Source of the DNA: Actinomadura rubteroloni
Lineage (GTDB): Bacteria; Actinomycetota; Actinomycetes; Streptosporangiales; Streptosporangiaceae
DNA: 64,000 bases
Direction: 5' to 3'
Assembly: GCF_002911665.1 (NCBI RefSeq)
Contig: NZ_MTBP01000002.1
Coordinates: 1,984,001 to 2,048,000, forward strand
Shown: piece by piece, positions 16,368-24,916 of the stretch
How the letters are laid out: each line of letters opens with the position of its first letter
How positions within the stretch are numbered: the stretch's first letter is position 1
Translations under genes and position numbers: made by a program
Notes under the pieces: model-generated
What the model was told of the DNA's origin: nothing
The model's database searches: none
What the model saw: only the letters and a program-made list of their open reading frames with translations

Positions 16368-17642
16368 ATGTTCCGTATCCACCGCGCGTGGCCGATCGCG
16401 GCGGTCGCGTTCGTCGCGCTCGTCGGCGCCGCCGGGTTCCGCGCCGCCCCGGGCGTGCTGATGGTGCCGCTCCAGGACGAGTTCGGCTGGTCGCGCGCCA
16501 CGACGTCCCTCGCCGTGTCGGTGAACCTCGTCCTGTACGGGCTGACCGCGCCGTTCGCCGCCGCGCTCATGGACAGGTTCGGCATCCGCACGGTGACCGC
16601 CGCCGCGCTGGTGCTCATCGCGGCGGGCAGCGGCCTGACGGTCGGCATGTCCGCGAGCTGGCAGCTCGTCCTGTGCTGGGGCGTGCTGATCGGTCTCGGC
16701 ACCGGCTCAATGGCGATGGTGTTCGCCGCGACGGTGACGGGACGCTGGTTCGTCAAGCACCGCGGCCTGGTCATCGGCGTCCTGACGGCGGGCGGATCGA
16801 CCGGCCAGCTCGTCTTCCTCCCGGTCCTCGCCGCGCTCGCGCACGACCACGGCTGGCGGACGGCGACGCTGGTCGTCACGGGCGCGGCGCTCGCCGTCGT
16901 CCCGCTGGTCCTGCTGGTGATGCGCGAGCGTCCGGCCGACGTCGGCCTGCTCCCCTACGGCGCGACCGAGCCGGCGGACGAGCCGCAGAACGGCGAGAAC
17001 GCCGCGCGCGTCGCCCTCCGCACCCTGAACAAGGCCGTGAGGACGAAACCGTTCTGGCTGCTGGCGGGCGGCTTCCTCATCTGCGGCGCGTCCACGAACG
17101 GCCTGGTCGGGACGCACTTCATCCCCGCCGCGCACGACCACGGCATGCCGGAGACGACGGCCGCGAACCTGCTCGCGCTCGTCGGGATCTTCGACATCGC
17201 CGGGACGGTCGCGTCCGGCTGGCTCACCGACCGCGTCGACGCGCGGATCCTGCTCGGCTGGTACTACGCGCTGCGCGGCCTGTCGCTGCTGGTCCTGCCG
17301 ATGCTGTTCGCGGACGAGCCGCACCCGAGCATGCTCGTCTTCGTCGTGTTCTACGGCCTGGACTGGGTCGCGACCGTCCCGCCCACGATCGCGCTGGCGC
17401 GGAAGGCGTTCGGTCCGAGGGACGGGACGATCGTCTTCGGCTGGGTGTTCGCCGCCCACCAGCTCGGCGCGGCGGCGGCAGCGGCCGCGGCGGGGGCGCT
17501 GCGGACGTCCCTCGGGACGTACACGCTCGCCTGGTGGGGCGCGGGCGTGCTGTGCCTGATCGCGGCGGTGCTGTCCGTCGCGATCGGGCGGGCGCGCCCG
17601 CGCCCGGCGGTCGTCCCCGCGGTCGAGGCCCCCGTGACCTGA
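16368..17642 (+). CDS. MFS transporter
   Basis: The 424-residue protein has twelve predicted membrane segments, the MFS loop motif between helices 2 and 3 (AALMDRFGIRTV) and a central cytoplasmic loop near residues 195-225. The layout (MVPLQDEFGWSRATTSLAVS) resembles the OFA/monocarboxylate-type group. It is transcribed away from the GlxA-type regulator and ends nine bases from the convergent P450 gene. The substrate is unknown; an organic anion is plausible from family resemblance. Confidence 0.9.
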   Translation: MFRIHRAWPIAAVAFVALVGAAGFRAAPGVLMVPLQDEFGWSRATTSLAVSVNLVLYGLTAPFAAALMDRFGIRTVTAAALVLIAAGSGLTVGMSASWQLVLCWGVLIGLGTGSMAMVFAATVTGRWFVKHRGLVIGVLTAGGSTGQLVFLPVLAALAHDHGWRTATLVVTGAALAVVPLVLLVMRERPADVGLLPYGATEPADEPQNGENAARVALRTLNKAVRTKPFWLLAGGFLICGASTNGLVGTHFIPAAHDHGMPETTAANLLALVGIFDIAGTVASGWLTDRVDARILLGWYYALRGLSLLVLPMLFADEPHPSMLVFVVFYGLDWVATVPPTIALARKAFGPRDGTIVFGWVFAAHQLGAAAAAAAAGALRTSLGTYTLAWWGAGVLCLIAAVLSVAIGRARPRPAVVPAVEAPVT

Positions 17643-17651
17643 CCGCGCGGA

Positions 17652-18854
17652 TCAACTCCAGCGGACCGGCAGTTCCGCCAGTCCCGGCATGGTGGAGCGC
17701 TTCCAGCGCGGAGCCGCGTCCGGATCGGCGGGCCGCAGCCGGGGGAAGCGCTCGGTGAGCGCCCACAGCGCCGCCTCCAACTCGACGCGCGCCAGGTGCT
17801 CGCCGGGGCAGCGGTGCGGGCCGTGGCCGAAGGTGAGGTGCGGGTTCGGCGTGCGGGCGAGGTCCAGCCGCTCGGGGTCGGGGAAGCGGTCCGGGTCGCG
17901 GTTGGCGGCGCCCCGCGCGACGAGCACGGACGTGCCCGCCGCCACCGTGACGCCGCCGATCGAGGTGTCGGCGGTCGCGCCGCGCGCCATCCCGTCGCGG
18001 GCGTCGGACGGGATCCAGCGCAGCAGTTCGTCCACCGCCGTCGGGACGAGCCCGGGATCGCGGACGAGCGCGTCCCACAGCCCGGGATGGAACCGCAGCA
18101 GCGTGTGGACCATGTTGCCGATCATGTTGGTGGTCGTCTCGAACCCGGCGATCAGCATGGCCGCCGCGAGCGTCACCCGGTCCTCGGCCGGCACCGGACC
18201 GGCGCCGACGGCGAGCGCCGACAGCAGGTCCGGGCCCGGCTCGGCGGCCCGCTCGGCGAGCTTCCCGGCCATGTACCGGCCGAGTTCGTCCATCGCGGCG
18301 GCGACGGACGCGCGCTCGGCGTCGGACGCGCCCGGACGCGGCGACAGCATCGCCGCCGCCCAGTCCCCGAAGCGCGTCCGCTCGTCCGCGGGAATGTCGA
18401 GGATCTCGCAGATGACGGCCACCGGAAGCGGCACCGCGAGGTCGCGCACGAGATCGGCGGGTTCGCCGAGAGAGGCCATTCCGGCGACGAATTCACCGGC
18501 GATGAAAGCGATCCGCGCCCGGAGCGCCTCGGCCCGCGCACGCGTGAAGAACGGCTGGATCAGCGCGCGTTGCGCGGCGTGCGCGGCGCCTTCGATATCG
18601 GTCAGGAATCGCTGGTCGCGCAGGCCGTCGGCGGCCGTCGTCGCGGCCTCGCGGGAGAAGACCGACGGCCGCGCCAGCACCCGGCAGACGTCCCGGTAGC
18701 GCGTGACGAGAAGCGGTTCCTCGCCTTCGGGCGTGCGGATCCGCGCCACCGGATCGTTCTCCCGCAGCCACGCGTAATGGGGATGGACGTCGAGTCCCGG
18801 ACAGTTCCCATAACCCCCGCCGAACGGATAAGGATGAGGTGATCCCACGCGCAT
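17652..18854 (-). CDS. Cytochrome P450
   Basis: The start at 18854 follows GGAGGGAGA directly upstream; the frame extends to 19247 but that part overlaps the divergent regulator. The 400 residues show the I-helix AGFETTTN (about 237-245), the K-helix ELLRW (E-x-x-R) and the heme loop FGHGPHRCPGEH with the thiolate Cys near residue 347. This is a soluble class I bacterial P450 needing ferredoxin and reductase, none of which is seen nearby. It is transcribed from a divergent promoter shared with the SARP fusion gene, whose repeats point to common control. Substrate unknown. Confidence 0.93.
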   Translation of the reverse strand: MRVGSPHPYPFGGGYGNCPGLDVHPHYAWLRENDPVARIRTPEGEEPLLVTRYRDVCRVLARPSVFSREAATTAADGLRDQRFLTDIEGAAHAAQRALIQPFFTRARAEALRARIAFIAGEFVAGMASLGEPADLVRDLAVPLPVAVICEILDIPADERTRFGDWAAAMLSPRPGASDAERASVAAAMDELGRYMAGKLAERAAEPGPDLLSALAVGAGPVPAEDRVTLAAAMLIAGFETTTNMIGNMVHTLLRFHPGLWDALVRDPGLVPTAVDELLRWIPSDARDGMARGATADTSIGGVTVAAGTSVLVARGAANRDPDRFPDPERLDLARTPNPHLTFGHGPHRCPGEHLARVELEAALWALTERFPRLRPADPDAAPRWKRSTMPGLAELPVRWS

Positions 18855-18876
18855 TCTCCCTCCACCCGGAACCGCG

Positions 18877-18929
18877 CGTAACGCTACGGAAGGCGTGTCA
18901 CCGGACGTGTCACCTGGACGCGTTACGAT
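18877..18929. promoter_or_regulatory. Symmetric divergent promoter with SARP-like direct repeats
   Basis: TGTCACC occurs at 18896-18902 and 18908-18914, a 12-base period. Nine bases to the right lies TACGAT (18924-18929), the -10 for the regulator gene. Nine bases to the left, on the minus strand, lies TAGCGT (18886-18881), the -10 for the P450 gene. A perfect inverted pair CGTAACGC (18877-18884) and GCGTTACG (18920-18927) brackets the block. The architecture matches SARP activation sites, which abut the -10 region. Confidence 0.7.
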
Positions 18930-18984
18930 GTTCTGTCCCATTAACGACCTTTGCCCGAGTGCGGAAATCGTGAGGGAGGAGCAC

Positions 18985-20583
18985 ATGCGCGTCTCGGTCC
19001 TCGGTGAGCTGCGGCTGACCGACGACGCCGGCCGCACGCTCGACCTCGGCGAGGGCCGCCGCAGGCGCCGCAACCTGCGCGCGCTGATCTGCGTGCTCGC
19101 GCTGGAGGACCGGCCCGTCCCGTCGTCCCGGCTGAAGGCGCTGCTGTGGGACGACCCCGACCGCGACCACACGTCCGTGCTCACCAACCTGGTCGCACAG
19201 GCCCGGCGCGTCCTGCCGCCCGGCCGCCTCGTCACCGAGACCGGCACGGCCGGCGCCCGGCTCTACCGCTTGGCGCGGCGCGCGGTCGACGCCGACGACT
19301 TCGTCCGGGACGCCGAGCGCGGCGACGCGGCGCGCGACCGGGGACGGCTCGCCACCGCCGCCGTCCACTACCGCCGCGCGATGGCGCCCTGGCAGGGCGT
19401 CTCCCCCGACCGGACCCTGCACGACCTGCCCGACACCGAGGGCGCCCGCGCCCGCGTCGATCCGCTGCGCGCGCTGCGCGTCCGGGTCGCCGAGTCGCTG
19501 GTGGCGGTGCAGCTCGACCTCGGCCGCCAGTCCCCCGAACTGGTCGAGGAGATCGGCGGCCACCTCGCCTTCGACCCGGCGAACGAGAACCTGCACCGGG
19601 ACCGGCTCGTCGCGCTGTACCGGCTCGGCCGCCGCACCGACGCGCTGCGCGCCTACCGGGACGCCGCCGCCGCGATCGAGGCCGAACTCGGCGTCCCGCC
19701 CGGCCCGGCGCTGCGCCGCGTCCACGAGCAGATCGCCGCCGGCACCCTCCCGCCGCACGCCGGCGAGCCGGACGAGCCGCGCGCCCGTCCCGTCCTGCGG
19801 GCCGGCGGGCTCAGCTACCGGGGCGTCACCGACTACACGCTCGGCGGCAAGGACAACACCGAGGCCGAGCGCGCGTTCGTCGACAAGATCATCGCCGACA
19901 CGGGCACGGACGCGACGCTCATCACCAAGGACAACCGCGACTGCGTGCTGCGCATGGTCCGGACGCTCGCCGGACGCGGCGTCCGCCAGTTCCTCGACCT
20001 CGGTTCGGGGCTGCCCGAGCAGATCAGCCCGAGCGTCCACCAGACGGCGCGGACGGCCGCCGACGAGCCCCCGCGCGTCGTGTACATCGACAACGACCCG
20101 GTCGTGGCGATCACGAGCCGCGCCATGTACTCCGGGGCGGGCGTCGCGTTCCACGAACTGGACCTGATGGACGTCGAGGCCGTCCTGGACGCCGCGAGCC
20201 GCTGCCTGGACTTCGCCGAGCCGATCGGGCTGATCGCCGCGAACTCGCTCCAGTACGTCGGGGACGTGGACGACGATCTCGGCACCGGCCAGGTCACCGA
20301 GCTGGTCACGGCGTACGTGGACGCGCTCGTCCCCGGCAGCTATCTCGCGGTCACCCACATCACCGGCGACGGAATCGACCCGCGGCTGCGGCGCTACATC
20401 GACTCGACCGAGCCCGGCGCCGCGCTCCCCCAGCACCTGCGCACGACCGGGCAGATCGAGCGGCTGCTCGTCGGGCTCCCGCTGCTGCCGCCGGGGCTGA
20501 CCGACGTCGGCGCGTGGCGGCCCGAGCGCCCGTTCGTCCGGCGCGACCTGCGGATCATCGGCGGGATCGGCGCGAAGGTTTGA
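18985..20583 (+). CDS. SARP-type regulator fused to a DUF574 SAM methyltransferase domain
   Basis: The ATG at 18985 follows GGGAGGAG. The 532-residue protein has an OmpR-like winged helix (about 1-95: MRVSVLGELRL, SSRLKALLWDD), a bacterial transcriptional activation (BTAD) domain of tetratricopeptide-like helices (about 100-245, with HRDRLVALYRLGRRTDALRAY) and, after a short linker, a second enzyme-like domain (about 270-530). That domain carries the DUF574 signature YTLGGKDNTEAERAF and a SAM-binding FLDLGSGLPEQ. The fusion suggests that methyl-group or SAM sensing is tied to activation. It diverges from the P450 gene, and a DUF574 paralogue follows. Confidence 0.9.
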   Translation: MRVSVLGELRLTDDAGRTLDLGEGRRRRRNLRALICVLALEDRPVPSSRLKALLWDDPDRDHTSVLTNLVAQARRVLPPGRLVTETGTAGARLYRLARRAVDADDFVRDAERGDAARDRGRLATAAVHYRRAMAPWQGVSPDRTLHDLPDTEGARARVDPLRALRVRVAESLVAVQLDLGRQSPELVEEIGGHLAFDPANENLHRDRLVALYRLGRRTDALRAYRDAAAAIEAELGVPPGPALRRVHEQIAAGTLPPHAGEPDEPRARPVLRAGGLSYRGVTDYTLGGKDNTEAERAFVDKIIADTGTDATLITKDNRDCVLRMVRTLAGRGVRQFLDLGSGLPEQISPSVHQTARTAADEPPRVVYIDNDPVVAITSRAMYSGAGVAFHELDLMDVEAVLDAASRCLDFAEPIGLIAANSLQYVGDVDDDLGTGQVTELVTAYVDALVPGSYLAVTHITGDGIDPRLRRYIDSTEPGAALPQHLRTTGQIERLLVGLPLLPPGLTDVGAWRPERPFVRRDLRIIGGIGAKV

Positions 20584-20617
20584 GGTGACAGTCCCGGTGA
20601 CAGGGGCCGCCTAGCGT
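20584..20617 (+). promoter_or_regulatory. SARP-like repeat promoter of the DUF574 gene
   Basis: GGTGACA at 20584-20590 and 20596-20602 (period 12) is followed nine bases later by the -10 TAGCGT (20612-20617). This is the same heptamer, period, spacing and -10 as at the P450 promoter. The ATG comes seven bases after the -10, so the transcript should be leaderless. Confidence 0.68.
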
Positions 20618-20624
20618 CGCCCGC

Positions 20625-21401
20625 ATGCTGGAAAGCCGAGGGGGCCGGGCGTCCGCCGACCGCGTCTGGAACTACTGGCTCGGGGGCAAGGACCACTACC
20701 ACGCCGACCGGGACCTCGCGGCGGCGCTGGACGCCGTCGAACCCGCGCTCGCGCGGGCGGCCCGCGAGCAGCGCGCGTTCCTCGGCCGCGCCCTGGACCG
20801 GCTGGCCGGCCCGGACGGGATGCGGCAGTTCCTGGACGTCTCCGTCGGCCTGCCCGCGCCGGGCGCCACGCACACGATCGTCCAGCGGCGCGCGCCCGGC
20901 GCCCGCGTCGTCTACGCAGGCAGCGACCCGGTCGTGCTCAGCCACGCCCGCGCCCTGCTCACCGCCGGGCCGGGGCCGGTCGCGGTCGCGTGCGGCGACG
21001 TCGCCGACCCGGCCGGACTGCTCGCCGAGGCGGGACGGCTGCTGGACCTGGACCGGCCGGTGGCGCTCGTGCTCGGCAGCGTCCTGGAGCACGTGCCGGA
21101 CGACGAACGGGCCCGGACGGTCGTCGAAGAACTCGTCCGCGCCCTCGCGCCGGGCAGCCACGTCGTCCTCGCGCACCTGGCCGCCGACGCGCGCGGGACC
21201 GCCGACCGGATCGCGCGGCGCTGGAACGACGCCGCCCGGCCGGGGCTCGTCCCGCGCTGCGTCCGCCGCGTGCGGCACCTGTTCAACGGCCTCGACGTGC
21301 TGGACCCCGGCATCGTGCCGTGCGCCGAGTGGCGCGCGCCGCGAACGCGGCGGTCCGCCGCCGTCGTCACACGCCTGTGCGGGGTGGGCCGCGTCATCTG
21401 A
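20625..21401 (+). CDS. DUF574-family SAM-dependent methyltransferase
   Basis: The 258-residue protein has the family opening RVWNYWLGGKDHYHADRD, a modified SAM loop (FLDVSVGLPAPG), VVYAGSDPVVLSHARALL after the second strand, and GSVLEHVPDDE. It is a paralogue of the C-terminal domain in the preceding regulator gene. The start is set by a -10 box only seven bases upstream, so translation is probably leaderless. The C-terminus is shorter than in many members. DUF574 enzymes are abundant in actinomycetes, often beside conservons or SARPs; most targets are unknown. Confidence 0.88.
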   Translation: MLESRGGRASADRVWNYWLGGKDHYHADRDLAAALDAVEPALARAAREQRAFLGRALDRLAGPDGMRQFLDVSVGLPAPGATHTIVQRRAPGARVVYAGSDPVVLSHARALLTAGPGPVAVACGDVADPAGLLAEAGRLLDLDRPVALVLGSVLEHVPDDERARTVVEELVRALAPGSHVVLAHLAADARGTADRIARRWNDAARPGLVPRCVRRVRHLFNGLDVLDPGIVPCAEWRAPRTRRSAAVVTRLCGVGRVI

Positions 21402-21428
21402 CGAACGGCCCCCGCACTTCCCCGGACC

Positions 21429-21471
21429 GCCCCGGCGCCGCCCTCTCCCCTCCCACGGACGGCGCCGGGGC
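21429..21471. terminator. Bidirectional hairpin between convergent genes
   Basis: GCCCCGGCGCCG (21429-21440) and CGGCGCCGGGGC (21460-21471) give a perfect 12-base-pair stem with a 19-base loop, between the methyltransferase gene and the convergent kinase gene. Confidence 0.75.
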
Positions 21472-21481
21472 CGGTCCCTTC

Positions 21482-23860
21482 CTACTGGTCGTCGGGGACG
21501 GTCACGTGCTCGTCCGCCGTGACCTGCGGCTGCTCGCCCGTCCCGGCGCGGCGCGCGTCGGCGCGGCCCTGCCGGGTGCCGCGCTGGAACGAGCCCATGA
21601 TCCGCAGGGCGTCCTCGGGCGACCGCGTGTCCGCCTCGGGCTCCGGCTCGGGCTCGGCCGCGGCCTGCTCGGTGCGGAGCTGCTCCACGATGCTGGCCTG
21701 CGGCTGGCGGATGGGCAGGCCGTGCGTCGTCCGGACGTCCTCCTCGTCGTCGGCCTCGGGCTCGGCCGGACGCGGCTCCGGCGCGGGCGGCGCGGCCTCG
21801 ACGCGGACCGGCGGCGTCTGCTGCGGCCCGGTGTCGCCGCTGTGCGCGACGCGCAGCGCGGGCGGCGCGGGCTCGGCCGTCCGCAGCAGGGCCAGGCTGC
21901 CGTTCTGCCGCACCGGGCCCTCGTCCGGACGCGGGATCTCGCGTCGCGGCAGGCCGCCGGACGGCGCCGGGGGCTCGGCCTCGAACAGCGCGTTCGGCAG
22001 CAGCACCACGGCCATGATCCCGCCGAACGCCGAGCCCTTCAGCGTGACGGTGATCCCGTGCCGGCGGGCGATGAGGCCGACCACGAGCAGGCCGAGCCGG
22101 CTGCTGGACGCCGCGTCGAACGGCGGCGGGTCGGCGATGAGCCGGTTCACCGCTTCGAGCTGGTCGGGCCGGAGCCCGAGGCCCTTGTCCTCGATCATGA
22201 TCGCGAGGCCGTTGGCCGTCGCCTGCGAGGTGACCTCGACGGTCGTGTCCGGCTCGGAGAAGCTGAGCGCGTTCTCGATCAGCTCGGCGAGGAGGCTGGT
22301 GACGTCCAGCGCGCGTCCGCTCAGCCAGCGGTCGTCCAGCCGGGGGACGTTGACGCGCTGGTAGTTCTCGACCTGGCCGATCGCGAGGCGGATGACGTCC
22401 ATCAGCACCATCGGGCGCCGCGCGCCCCGGTGCGCCTGGCCGCCCGACAGCAGCAGGATGTTGCCGGTGTGGCGGCGGATCCGGGTCGCGACCTCGTCGA
22501 TCTTCAGGATGTCGCCGAAGACCTCGGGGTCGAGGTCGCGGCGCCGCTCGACGCGGTCCAGGACGTGGTGCTGCTGCACCGACAGCGCCTGGGTGCGCAG
22601 CGCCTGGTTCCGCAGCACCTCGCGGAAGCCGCGCCGCTGCTCGGCCTGCCCGACCGCCGCCGCGATCGCGATCTCCTGCACCCGGTTGATCTCCTGGCCG
22701 ACCTGCCCGATCTCGTCGTCGCCGAACTGCAGCGGCGGCGCCTCGGCCGCGACGTCGACCTTCTCACCGCGGCTGAGGCGTTCGACGACGTCGGGCAGCC
22801 GCCGCTCCGACAGCTCCTGCGCGGCGATCTTGAGCCGGCGGAGCTGGCGCACCAGCAGCCGGGACGTGGTGACCGCGAGCACGATGGACGCGACGACCGC
22901 GCCGAGGCCGAGGCCGGCGATCAGGATCAGCCGCAGGATGACGCCGTACCCGATGGGCTGGGCGCGCTTGACGACCGCGTCACCGCCCTCGTCCACCAGG
23001 GTGTCGAGCTGGGCCAGGACGGGCCGCGTCGCGGTCTCCCACTGCGACGGCGTGATCGACGTCGGCCGGGACGTCGACCGCGACTGCGCGACGAGCCGGT
23101 CCTCCAGCGTCCGCAGCCGCGCGAGCGAGGCGCCGGACGCGAACGCGTCGTAGCGGCCCTGGTCGGACGGGTGGAGCTGGCCGTAGGCGTCCTCCAGCGC
23201 GTACCGCGACAGCCCGACGGCCTGCGCGAACTGCGTGGCCTCCGGGCCGGACATGTGGCGGGCGGTCAGCAGGCCCTCGGCCAGCGCGTCCTCGCGGGAC
23301 AGCAGTTCGCGGGAGCGGGTGAGGGCGATGAGCGCGCGGCCGTCGGCGGAGATGTCGGGGTCGTCCAGTTCCGCGTTCGCCATGTTGATGAGGAACCCGG
23401 CGTCGATCGCGTCGTTGTACGGCTTGGCCGCGGCGGCGGCGTCGATCGTGCCGCTGTCGATCGCGTTGCGGATCGCGGTGAGCGCCTGGAGGCGCTGGCT
23501 GGTCAGCTCGACGTGCCGCTGGATCTTGTCGCCGGGGGCGTCCTTGGCGGTGCGGCGCCAGCGCGCGATGGCCTGGTCGGTGCGGGCGCGCTGCTCCGAC
23601 AGGTCCGGCGGGACGGCGTTGCGGTGCCGCGCGGCCAGGTACACGAGCGACGCCCGGCGCTCGTCCTGCAGCACGTTGATGAGGGTCTTGGTCGGACGCC
23701 CGGCGGTCTGGTCGCGTTCGGACGTCTGCAGGAGGTTCCAGCCGTCACCGACGGTCACCCACGCCGCGAAGCCCCACAGGGCCGTCAGCGACAGCAGGAC
23801 CGCGGTGATCTTCAGCCGCATGCGGATCTTGCGATTTTCGGGGGGCTTGCGGAAGCGCAT
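21482..23860 (-). CDS. Conservon-type sensor histidine kinase (CvnA-like) with nitrate/nitrite-sensing domain
   Basis: The ATG at 23860 is preferred over the TTG before it. The 792 residues comprise a short basic start, membrane helix 1 (about 18-38), an extracytoplasmic NIT-like domain (about 40-310), helix 2 (about 315-340), a HAMP-like linker, a dimerisation region without a clear phospho-acceptor motif, and a GHKL ATPase domain (LIENALSFS; SRLGLLVVG). A Pro/Glu-rich tail ends in GLPIRQPQA and RIMGSFQRGTRQGR. CvnA proteins normally head an A-B-C-D operon with roadblock, DUF742 and GTPase partners; here none follows. It lies 219 bases after the P450/terpene synthase pair on the same strand. 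Confidence 0.92.
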   Translation of the reverse strand: MRFRKPPENRKIRMRLKITAVLLSLTALWGFAAWVTVGDGWNLLQTSERDQTAGRPTKTLINVLQDERRASLVYLAARHRNAVPPDLSEQRARTDQAIARWRRTAKDAPGDKIQRHVELTSQRLQALTAIRNAIDSGTIDAAAAAKPYNDAIDAGFLINMANAELDDPDISADGRALIALTRSRELLSREDALAEGLLTARHMSGPEATQFAQAVGLSRYALEDAYGQLHPSDQGRYDAFASGASLARLRTLEDRLVAQSRSTSRPTSITPSQWETATRPVLAQLDTLVDEGGDAVVKRAQPIGYGVILRLILIAGLGLGAVVASIVLAVTTSRLLVRQLRRLKIAAQELSERRLPDVVERLSRGEKVDVAAEAPPLQFGDDEIGQVGQEINRVQEIAIAAAVGQAEQRRGFREVLRNQALRTQALSVQQHHVLDRVERRRDLDPEVFGDILKIDEVATRIRRHTGNILLLSGGQAHRGARRPMVLMDVIRLAIGQVENYQRVNVPRLDDRWLSGRALDVTSLLAELIENALSFSEPDTTVEVTSQATANGLAIMIEDKGLGLRPDQLEAVNRLIADPPPFDAASSSRLGLLVVGLIARRHGITVTLKGSAFGGIMAVVLLPNALFEAEPPAPSGGLPRREIPRPDEGPVRQNGSLALLRTAEPAPPALRVAHSGDTGPQQTPPVRVEAAPPAPEPRPAEPEADDEEDVRTTHGLPIRQPQASIVEQLRTEQAAAEPEPEPEADTRSPEDALRIMGSFQRGTRQGRADARRAGTGEQPQVTADEHVTVPDDQ

Positions 23861-24079
23861 CAACCAGTCCTAGCAGGCGGATCACAGAAAGTGAGGGAGC
23901 CGATACGGAATGACGACCCCGCTGGGGCGGACGCGGGACGGATCATCATCAAGCATCCGATTGCACGCGCAGCACCCTAGCAACGCCCGCTCCGTAATCC
24001 GGGTCGAACACTCGGCACGGTTTTGGATCGCGCCGAATCACACGCCCCGGTCACTTTGCGTGATCATGCCGGGGACGGG

Positions 24080-24916
24080 TCAGAGCCGGTCCCAGTAGTC
24101 ATGGTCCGCGCCGTAGAAAGCACTGCTGAAGGCGATCTGGCGGCGCAGATATTCGGCCTCCTGCGCGCACTCGGGCGGAAGTGCCGCGAGAAGCCCGTCG
24201 CACGCGGCGGTCAGGTCGGCGACCTTCTCCTTGATCCACGTCTCGTCCGCGCCGAGGAGCTGGGCGTTCAGGTCGCCCCAGGTCTCGTCGCGGCCGAGGG
24301 TGGCGCGGTCGTTGAACAACCGGAGAATCTTCTGGACGCAGTCGCTGGCCGCGCGCAGCGTGCCGAGGTTGCCGGTGACGGCGGGCCCGGCGTCCGTCGC
24401 CCAGTGCGCGACGTTCACCCACGTGCTGCCGAAGTTCTCGGCGTTGTCGAGGTAGCGCTCCAGCGTGACGGGCGGCGTGCCGGACGCGGCGAGCGCGGCG
24501 GTCCAGTCCTGCTCCCGGCCCATCGCGAGGATCATGCGGCGCAGCTCGTCCCGCCAGGCCGCCCGCCAGGTCTCGGCCACGCCGGGCAGGAGGTCGTCGC
24601 GGAGGGCGGCGAGGAACGCGGCGAGCGCGTCGCCGTCCGCCGGGTCGCCGCCGTCGGCGATGTGCAGGCAGCGGCGCTCGATCGCGCGGACCTCCTCGGC
24701 GGTGGACGCCTCGTGGTCGATGAGCCAGTCCACCGCGAAGATCCACAGCGAGGTGCGGGCGGGCGCGCGGAGTTCTTCGGCCGTCCGCCACGGCGCGCCC
24801 CACGCGACGGCCTTCGCCAGCTTCACCGCCAGCCCCGGACCCATCGGCGGGTCCGGGAACAGGTCGGGGTAGGCGGCCATGCAGCGGCGGAGGTCGGCCG
24901 CGACGTCGTCCGTCAT
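24080..24916 (-). CDS. Class I terpene synthase
   Basis: The 278-residue protein has an aspartate motif in WIFAVDWLIDHEAS (Asp63 and Asp67, a D-x-x-x-D variant) and an NSE-type metal site NDRATLGRDE (Asn202, Asp203, Thr206, Asp210), spaced as in class I cyclases. It also has REQ and the helical composition of terpene synthase family 2. Length is short for sesquiterpene synthases (usually 310-360) but fits bacterial partners of class II cyclases. The ATG overlaps the preceding P450 stop (ATGA, 24913-24916), so the two are co-translated. The substrate is probably a prenyl diphosphate or a class II product. Confidence 0.82.
   Translation of the reverse strand: MTDDVAADLRRCMAAYPDLFPDPPMGPGLAVKLAKAVAWGAPWRTAEELRAPARTSLWIFAVDWLIDHEASTAEEVRAIERRCLHIADGGDPADGDALAAFLAALRDDLLPGVAETWRAAWRDELRRMILAMGREQDWTAALAASGTPPVTLERYLDNAENFGSTWVNVAHWATDAGPAVTGNLGTLRAASDCVQKILRLFNDRATLGRDETWGDLNAQLLGADETWIKEKVADLTAACDGLLAALPPECAQEAEYLRRQIAFSSAFYGADHDYWDRL

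Noticed and set aside
14618..16879. A 753-codon minus-strand frame across the GC-rich repeats and the GlxA-type gene
   Set aside because: It reads the regulator out of frame and the repeats as Ala/Arg/Pro strings; it is open only because stops are rare.
20990..23980. A 996-codon plus-strand frame opposite the conservon kinase
   Set aside because: The minus-strand kinase has real domains over the same bases; the plus frame is low-complexity Arg/Gly/Val.
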